Shown in pieces: positions 56,363 through 64,000 of a stretch of 64,000 nucleotides of DNA (positions are counted from its first letter, which is position 1; every line of letters starts with the position of its first letter). The notes under the pieces are model-generated. The model was not told where the DNA came from, searched no databases, and saw only the letters and a list, made by a program, of their open reading frames with translations. The position numbers and the translations under genes were made by a program. The stretch lies in NCBI GenBank assembly GCA_022457155.1, contig JAJGOT010001070.1, positions 20,512 to 84,511 of the forward strand, in the 5' to 3' direction. This stretch comes from Cladopsammia gracilis. Lineage: Eukaryota; Cnidaria; Anthozoa; Scleractinia; Dendrophylliidae.

Positions 56363-56548
56363 GCGTTCAAAGAACGCAATTCCAATTTGGTTCGTGTTGG
56401 TCGTCCTGTGGTTTACATGCAGTAAAATTTGAGATTTTTTGGTAGACGGTCTTCCAAATGGCCGCCCCTATTGTTTTTTTTTTTCAGGGGCTCATTTCCG
56501 CCGGAAGTTCCTTCGAACGCGTCTCCATGATCTCCGATTACTGCTAGT
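56363..56548. repeat. 186-bp repeat shared with 39036-39230
   Basis: From TTATCGCGTTCAAAGAACGC to TTACTGCTAG. The sister repeat at 25690 lacks it, so it is an insertion. Ends are not inverted. Confidence 0.6.
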
Positions 56549-56562
56549 ATTTATTTATTATA

Positions 56563-58136
56563 GCGGAGCATTCGCCGGGCCGAAGGCCTGGCTGCGCAGC
56601 GCCATACTCCGAGAACCCATGCTCGTCATTTTTAATGGTCATGGCCGGCGGAATGTTTCGCGGGCGGTGTCTTTACATGTTTGTCCGAGCGTTGGGCAGG
56701 GCTAATTCGCGGGAGCGTATGACGTTGCAAAACATGCGCGTATGACGCCACACAACATCCGGGATCTTAGCAATTTTGTTATTCGCGCGGCTACACAGCC
56801 GAAAGTCACGTCAGCTGTACTCTCAACACTCTCGTTGAGTTTGTTAGCCCGAGAAAACCATTTGCAAAGTCGATTTGCCCGGCATTTATCCGAGGTTTGC
56901 TATTCAAGACAGGTTTCACATTTCTCAAACAGTGGTCAAGACCTCATTTGAGGCTGCGTAACTCTGCAAGTCAAGCATTTTTTGAGGAATATAGAGCTAA
57001 GTGCTTATTTTTAAACTTGATTTCGTCTTAAATTAAAGGTAGTAGGTCGTCGAAGCATTTGTTTAGGGAAATGGTCAAAACTACTGTACTCGGACAGGAC
57101 CCACCATTTTACAAAAAGACTGGTGGTCTCTTTATGTACCCCCTCTCCCCCACCTAAAAAGATGGTGTCTTGTTGGTATAGTCCCCATTCTATCAGGAGT
57201 AGAAACTGAGAGAAAGATTAAAATCTTCCTGTGCCGTTTTACTAGAATTGCAAGCTTCATGCACACAGAATATTTAAGTCTCATCTCCAATTTTTAAGCC
57301 AAAAAATTTAGTCCATTACACTCAACAGATAGGTGGTATCTTGCATAACCCCCCTACCCCTACACAAGGTGGGTCCTCGTAGACTATACTTGTTATGACC
57401 ACTTCCCTTACAGCTAAACTCTTTTGAGTTTAATCCTTGTGCTTCCGACCTTTTCACCTTAGTTAAGCTTAATATTATTACTTTACTGTTCTGTATTGTG
57501 CAATTTTGACTTGCATTTAAAAAGGTTTCAATTTTGAATAATATGGTTATATAAAACGTGCTTAATTAATTCAGTCGTTTCATGATTTCTTTCATCGAAG
57601 ACAAATAGCTCGGCCTCGATGCGCTATAAATGGTTCGCGTTTTGCGTTTCAACAGAAACGTATGGAGATTTGAATAAAAGTTTTCGAAAGAAGATTGTGT
57701 TGTTCATTTTTATGTCTAATTGTTCATTCATTACATAGGTTGAAAAGCGATTTTATGTAAACAAAACAAGACTTGAATTTTCTGTAAGTCTTAGTTCTAA
57801 CTTCACTCGCATGGCCTTATGTGTATTTTTTGCAATTTTGATTTCCAAATCAGTTTCTCGGGCAATTTTTGACAAGCAACAACTGTCTTTTATTTGGAAA
57901 GTAGTCTTACTAGTTATTCCAGACGGAGAAAAAGTTGTTTTTGTGAACTTTTGTACGGTCTTAATGTACTGTGCAGACAGTCGCGTAATACTGTTTTTGA
58001 GAATTGCTAAAATTCAAAAATAGCCCGGTCGTCAATCTTAATTCTTGTGCTTCCGACCTTTCACCTTAGTTACGTTTCACCTTAGTTATTAAGCTTGTTT
58101 AGAGAGCGACGCTGTTAGGCTCAGGCTATCTTTATA
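56563..58136 (+). mobile_element. Dispersed GCGGAGC element, copy 4 (longest)
   Basis: Starts GCGGAGCATTCGCC and ends near ATCTTTATATA; the sister sequence at 25695-25725 is unoccupied. It has about 350 bp more than the 21813 copy, including two similar stretches with GGTGG(G/T) and CCCCCT (57110-57180, 57330-57380). No coding capacity. Confidence 0.65.
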
Positions 58137-58139
58137 TAC

Positions 58140-61030
58140 ATTATTAATAGCATTCTCCTGTTGATGTGTTTGTTGACCGTTGACATCATGTTGTTAGGGT
58201 GAAGTCTTTAAAGGGTGATCGACAGCTGTATAATTGTTTTTATTTAAAATGTTAGTACATTTCGGTGTCGTAATATCTCGAACTATTTTTAGCTAATTAT
58301 GCTTTTTAAAAAAGAAACGTGAAGGAACTCAGTTTTGTATAAAATTCTTGTTTGTGAGGGGATTTTCATAAAATAGAAATATTTTCCCTTAAAACTTGAC
58401 AAAATTTTCAACTTTAATTTTCCCCAGGTTTAACAAAAACTGGCAAAATGAAGCCGCTATTTTGGCTTTTCGTAAGCTCAAAGCGTTTAAATAATATTGA
58501 AATAGTAGTCAAAGATACTTGTGAACGAGTCATATCTGCCTCATCTCTTGCTCACCATGATTCCCGCAGCTCTTTGCAAGTATATTGACGTCACAGCGAT
58601 GACGTCACCGTCACAGCGATGACGTCACAGCGATTTGGACGCGCGCCAAATGGAGCCACATTATTAACAAAACTTCGAGAATACATGAAAAAGAGCATTT
58701 CGCATCGTTTTAACACACTTTTACTGTTAAGTCACACACAGAGAAACATTCCACAGAGCGAAAATAAATTTTCGTTTCATGGGCACGTTAGCGACATTAA
58801 CACGCGACCCACTGCCTTCAAAACAGTCGGATAAAGTTGAGTTTTAGTGGACGTCAATCAAGACCAATCAAAGAAAAGCCGTTAAAATTATTTTAGACTC
58901 TGACGGGAATTCAAGCAAACAGATCTAAAAAAAATGGACAATTTTACCTGCTGAGAGAAGGTAAAACTTCCAAGCCAATTTAAACAAAAGAAAAGCTGCT
59001 GTTTGTAGAAACCGTATTTTTAGAATAAAACTTTTAAATTTCACTGCACGTGATAATTTACAACTCAGTGATGCATGATGAATTGTAGGCGGATCACAAC
59101 TCACGAGGCCGCGGAGATCGTGTCTGAAAGTACACACGAGTGACCACGATTGACCACGAGTGACCACGAGTGACTACGGGTGACCACGAGTAAGAATTCA
59201 TCAAAATATTTTGCCGACGTCATAATGACGTCCTCTTTACGTGATTTTATCAAATAAACGCTATTTACCACTTTATCCTTTTATCAAAACGGCCGTTATC
59301 TGACAGGGGCTGAAGGGGCAGGGGCGGGGGCACCACCATCCGTACCCTTTAATCCCAGTTCCCTCCAATTTTTTGCGCTTTTTGGGGGTTGCAAATTGGT
59401 TGGTAATGTTAAATCAACTAAACTGCAGATACCGTGAACGATCTATTGCGTCACATTGGATCAAATACAAACAGTGATAAGCAACAGACCACTGCAAGGT
59501 TTGGCCGACCCCCCGGTGACGGACAAAGTTTTGTACGGAGATGCTCCGCCCCGAGGTCCAAACGCTTACCCTTTCATATACCGTTTTGACAGAAAAGGTA
59601 CCCCTTTCATATACCTTTCTTTATAAATGGTACCCCTTTCATATACCTTTCATTGAAAATGGTACCCTTTTCATGTAGCCTTTACGTGCGTCTGTTTGAT
59701 ATATTTTGAAAGGCGCTCTTTTATAATACATAAATCACAGTTTTCCCTACGTTTTTTATACTTCAACTCGTGTTTTCGCTACCCTTTTTCTATTCTTCGT
59801 GAAATCCCTACCCTTTCATATACTTCAACTCGTGAAATCCCGACCCTTTCACATACCTCCAGCCTCTCCCCCTTGGGTTTTTGCGATGTTGCAATATTTC
59901 GGAACTATTTTACATCTCATAGATAGTCCGCGATGTGCTCTACAAGAAAAGGTAAATATCGTACGTTGGGTTGCTGCTGGGGTCCGTGAAGTCATCCAAA
60001 ATGGCCGCCAAGACGGCCGCCATCTTGCATTTTACTAAAAATTGCTAGAGTTGCAAAATAACATACAATTAAACATTTTGATGCTTTTGGAAGCATTTTA
60101 TATGTTTTTTCACTGAAAAAAAGTGAAAAAAAATTTTATTAAAAAATGGCTTGACCACATGTTACTTATGACGTCATATCTCGTTACCATAGCAAACGGT
60201 TGTCGCCAAACTTTACTAAAATGTTTCTTAAGGACAAATGAACAGCTACTAGAAACGGCATTGCTAATCGTAAATGGTCTTCAAAATATCGGAGAAAAAC
60301 CTTAAGGGGGGATGGCAACCAACCCCACCCCCCTGTTTGTACAGGTGGTAGAAGAATTACCAGAGTGTTGTGCGCGTGCGCGTGCTATGGCGTGTGCAAC
60401 AAGACGGGTGATTTTGGATGGACAAAATTTAGTCACCTGCCCGTCCCTACAAGTAACAGTTTATGGAAAAAGTTCGGATTCTGATAGAACGTTTAAGAAC
60501 AAGCTAATATATGTGACGACAAAGGCGCAAAATATCGCAAACTATCTTGCAAAAAGACTTGGAGCGAAAAAAATTCTTGCATGGAAATAATGGTCTTTTA
60601 CCTTAACCAAGAAGTTAGAAAAAAATTCGACGGCTTGGAAAAAAATTCTTACCCAACAACCCCCCTCTTCCCCCCCCCCCTCCCTCCCTCCCTCCCCTCC
60701 CTCCCCCTCCTCAAAAGTCAAATGGTTGGAACCCCTAGCTAGTGCGTTTTCTTTCTCAGGGACGTTTAATTAATACTTTAGGAGCGTTAATTTTTTACTT
60801 AGTAGGAGGGTGGTGCGCTTTGAGGGGGGAGGGGGCGTCCTAAGTATGTGGCTTCAAAGATGGGAATTAGACGAAAAAATATGGTGTATAAAGGGGAGAG
60901 TCATAAAAAAGCCTGGTTTTGTGGTGATGGCATCTGTAATAATGCAAACGTTCTATCAGAATCCCAAACGTTTTCCAGGGAGCCTGCGCCCCCTCCCCTT
61001 AAACCATAAACTGTTACTTGTAGGGACGGG
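58140..61030. repeat. Segmental duplication, left part (copy 2)
   Basis: Matches 25740-28840. It differs by a short tandem expansion of TGACGTCA motifs (58588-58632), loss of part of the G/C runs near 27060, and deletion of about 150 bp relative to 27420-27770. No gene. Confidence 0.7.
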
Positions 61031-61127
61031 AGGGTGACTAACTTTTGTCCATCCAAATCACACTTCTCGTTGCACACGCCATAGCACGCGCACGCGCACA
61101 ACATTCTGGTAATTCTCCTACTACCTG
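60339..61127. mobile_element. Inverted-repeat element with ~190-bp arms
   Basis: ACAGGTGGTAGAAGAATTACC at 60341 and its inverted counterpart ending near 61127 (CTACTACCTGT) pair over the GCGTGCGCGTGC and GGACAAAATTTAGTCACC blocks. In copy 1 (28283 on) the right arm is lost and the non-LTR element occupies the middle. Confidence 0.65.
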
Positions 61128-61829
61128 TAAGCACATTTCATGTTTTTCTCTTTTTATTATGTTATAAAACAAACGCTAAACGGCTCAGCGTGTACTATTG
61201 AGTTATGAATGCACTTGAGAGGTTTGATAGGTTCTCAAGTTGCTTAGCTTCCTCCCGCGTGCATCCATAACTCATGTAGTGCAATAAGACAACATTACCA
61301 ACTATTTTGCAACCCAAAAAAGCGCAAAAATTGGCGGGAACTGTCCGATACCCACCGTTTTGAAAGAAGGATAAAATGGTAAATTATTTTCTTATTTACG
61401 TTTTTTAGCCTCCGGAAGTAGTTTGTTTACGGTTTAAATAGCGTTTATTTGATAAAATGACGTAATGAAGACGTCATTATGATGTCAGCAAAATATTTTG
61501 ACGAATTCATACTCGTCTTCACTCGTGGCCACTCGTGTGTACTTTTAGACACGATCGTTTTTATATCATGTTGAATTAAATCTTCTGTTTAAAACTAGAA
61601 TTTACTTTGAAATTTCTTGCTTTAAAATGTTTATTATTTATTTATGGTAAAATTGTTCGGAATCCAGTCGTAATTTAAAAAACAATGATAACGGCTTTTG
61701 TTTGATTTACGTCCACCAAACTCAAGTTTGACCTTTGTGGGTCTTGTGTTAATGGTAACCGCTGTAATTGAATAAAAAGCGGTCTTGGCAGGGAAGCGTC
61801 AGAACAAAATATAAACTTGCTTCAGAATG

Positions 61830-62020
61830 TGTGTGTGAGGTCGAAGTGAATGTGTGCGTAAGGTCGACGTGTATGTGTGCGTGAGGTCAAAATGATTGTG
61901 TGCATGGGTTCGAAGTGAATGTGTGCGCGAGTTGGAAGTGTATGTGTGCGTGAGGTCAAAATGATTGTGTGCATGGGTTCGAAGTGAATGTGTGCGCGAG
62001 TTGGAAGTGTATGTGCGTGA
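61830..62020. repeat. 23-bp minisatellite, second locus
   Basis: Same units as 35621-35866 but fewer. The 69-bp higher-order order (AGTGAAT, AGTGTAT, AATGATT endings) is kept, showing it predates the segmental duplication. Confidence 0.8.
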
Positions 62021-62196
62021 GGTGCCCTTAGTCGCGCGAGCGTACGCCAATGCAAGAAACGTTATTTCCACATCAAACGAAAAAAAGAAGGAAAAATAAT
62101 CAAACAAAGAAAAGAAGTGAGGAAAAAGTAAATTTGTAATCATTCGATTTCAAGGTAAATGTATATATAATATGAAACCATTAAAAGTTTGTTTAA

Positions 62197-62808
62197 GGTG
62201 ATTCCCTGGTTTTGCACTGCGCATCCCTACTGCGCATAAACATTGCGACATCAGATTGAAAAAATGGCGGCTTTTGCGAGGAAAGCCGGCCATTCCCACG
62301 ATAGAAAGGGACTCTGTGAGCGCTAGCGCAAAATCGAGCACGGTGACCCCCATTTTAAACTGCATAAATTCAATCAGGACAGTGTTCCCAACGCAAATTT
62401 AAAAAGTGAGCAAAAATCTATGATCAGATTTTGCACAGTTTATAGAAATCCTACGAAGAAAGCCATTTTGGGTAGAGGACCGCACACCAAGCAACCGTCT
62501 ACTGTTCGAGTGTTCAGTAAATTTGAAGCTTTTTGGACACGTTTTCTATGATACAGACGATTATACATATGTATAAAGTCAACTTATACGCGAAATATCA
62601 ATATGCAGTGGAAATATTGAGCATATTAGCTTCACGCGGTTATTGCCTGAAAATGCCTTTAAACACTGTATTCGTCAGCAGTACACCACTAAAACGAGCA
62701 CGGTGACCCCTCATTTTTGTTGCAATTTTGGAACCTTCATGACTTGTTCAATATTTGTGCCAAGTTTCATTACAAATCTATGACAGATTCTTTTTCCAGG
62801 GAATTACC
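62197..62808. mobile_element. 612-bp inverted-repeat element with TTAA duplication
   Basis: Ends GGTGATTCCCTGG and CCAGGGAATTACC. TTAA at 62193-62196 and 62809-62812; the unoccupied site GTTTGTTTAATATG is at 36020-36033. Inside, CGAGCACGGTGACCCC occurs twice (62335, 62695). No transposase; piggyBac-type mobilisation is inferred. Confidence 0.88.
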
Positions 62809-63480
62809 TTAAAATGTTTCAAATAATTACATATAGTCATTCGTTTCGTTGGTAAAGTTTTAATATGCGTCATAGCTGATAACACAAATTGAAAATAGCT
62901 GAAGGAATCAATAATAACTTTACAATGTAATACAGTAAACACCCGCATATAAGAACAAATGGAAAAAGAACACCAGGCTGAAATTTGGCCAATAAAGCCC
63001 CATTTTTATAAGAACAAGATCAGCATGAAAATTGTAACATGTTCTTATGAAATGGAAAAAATGTCATAATTACAAAACATGTAAGTTTATGTTTGCTGTC
63101 AGATAACTACATAACTCTATCAGCTGTCAAGCTGTCTTATTGATTGTGTTCATTTGTTATTATAATCAAATTACAGAATAATTATCTATTTTATTTTCCT
63201 AAAATATGCTAATTATACCTCTAGCAAAATGTTTTGGATAGTATTACTAAAAATAATTTAAGAACATTTTGAGGCTGATTTGTCACTAAGCACCCGATAA
63301 AGAAGTCCTCAATCAGCCTGACCTCCGAAATCATGTGTTCTTATATGCGGATGTTGACTGTATATAATACCCTACCGATAGTTAACTAACACATTAAATA
63401 ATTCCTATGTCTTCAATTTCTGGAAACACCTAAGTACGATTGAGCATAATTTAACATGTTTGTATGACTATATGCATCAA

Positions 63481-63598
63481 AAAAAATTCTGACGTCAACA
63501 GAAACGTCATAACTCCATATATATATATATATATAGATATATATATATATATATATATATATGGAGTTATGACGTTTCTGTTGACGTCAGAATTTTTT
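63481..63598. repeat. Perfect 38-bp palindrome arms around an AT core
   Basis: Arms 63481-63518 and 63561-63598 are exact complements (AAAAAATTCTGACGTCAACA...CTCCAT) around a 42-bp AT run. The duplicate at 36640-36700 has only the left arm. Confidence 0.9.
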
Positions 63599-64000
63599 CA
63601 GAATTGAAAGAGTTAAACAGGCAAGGTCTCGAGTAATCTACTGTAAAATTTAAATAGATATTATAAGACTAACGTGAGATCCGTATTGGGAAAATATTGG
63701 TCGAGTTCTTTTTATGCAAGTTTATGTTAATTAAGCATATACACTTGAATTTTTCAGGCCACCAAATTGTCCACCAGCCATAGGAAAAATGTTTCTGTTT
63801 AATAGAACACGGTGAATTAATCGAAATGAGTGTGAGCGGTCCATCTAGGCGGTCAGTATTGTAATATCCGGACTCCTCTAGAAACCAATCAGAATGCTCC
63901 TTTTCATCATGGGATAGTAAAACGTAATATGCCTTTAGGTACCGATATATAGTAATTCAAATAAAGAAAGACTCTTCAATTTACGGTCAAATCACAAAAC

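Larger units (their letters stand above)
61095..64000. repeat. Segmental duplication, right part (copy 2)
   Basis: Matches 34825-37100 to the last base of the window. Differences are the 612-bp TTAA element (62197), a shorter minisatellite (about 61830-62020) and the palindrome at 63481-63598. The next bases beyond the window should correspond to the 3' end of a GPCR. Confidence 0.75.

Overview
The window looks like a piece of an anthozoan cnidarian genome, most likely a stony coral. It is AT-rich, intron-poor as far as can be seen, and packed with mobile elements. It carries a lineage-expanded family of class A GPCR genes, a Penelope-like retroelement, BEL/Pao and non-LTR retrotransposon remnants, a Crypton-type recombinase relic, and many small inverted-repeat elements. 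The species call is an inference from element content, not a match to a reference.

Positions 1-870 differ from the rest. Two small genes on the minus strand are closely packed. Each is preceded by the same 23-bp AT-rich box, and a perfect hairpin lies between them. One encodes a SAP/Rho_N-like domain followed by tandem C-x2-C-x5-C-x-H zinc modules. Proteins of this design are typical of large nucleocytoplasmic DNA viruses, so this may be the edge of an endogenous giant-virus-like insertion that continues beyond the window start.

Positions 1559-7212 hold 1.8 tandem units (period 3132 bp, almost identical) of a Penelope-like retroelement on the minus strand. Each unit start has CCAAT motifs, a TATA box, a type-I hammerhead ribozyme and then the ATG of the ORF. 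The central unit encodes an intact reverse transcriptase without a visible GIY-YIG endonuclease.

Four GPCR copies, all on the minus strand, lie at 8347-9441, 18718-19845, 37120-38516 and 43007-44117. Only the second is intact. The first has a nonsense codon before its C-tail. The third is split by a 288-bp element. The fourth is a mosaic of two subfamilies with a 41-bp templated patch. Large duplicated blocks link these genes, and the alignment of duplications predicts a further GPCR just beyond position 64000.

The rest is repeats. These include a Crypton relic at 20.4-21.5 kb, a hAT-like element at 23.9 kb, a tRNA-derived SINE at 25.1 kb, a 5'-truncated non-LTR element at 28.8-31.3 kb, TTAA- and TA-flanked inverted-repeat elements, a broken BEL/Pao element at 50.3-55.5 kb with two in-frame nested insertions, and minisatellites. 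Internal paralogous copies act as empty sites, so several insertions can be delimited to the base. No rRNA, CRISPR array or confidently functional tRNA gene was seen.
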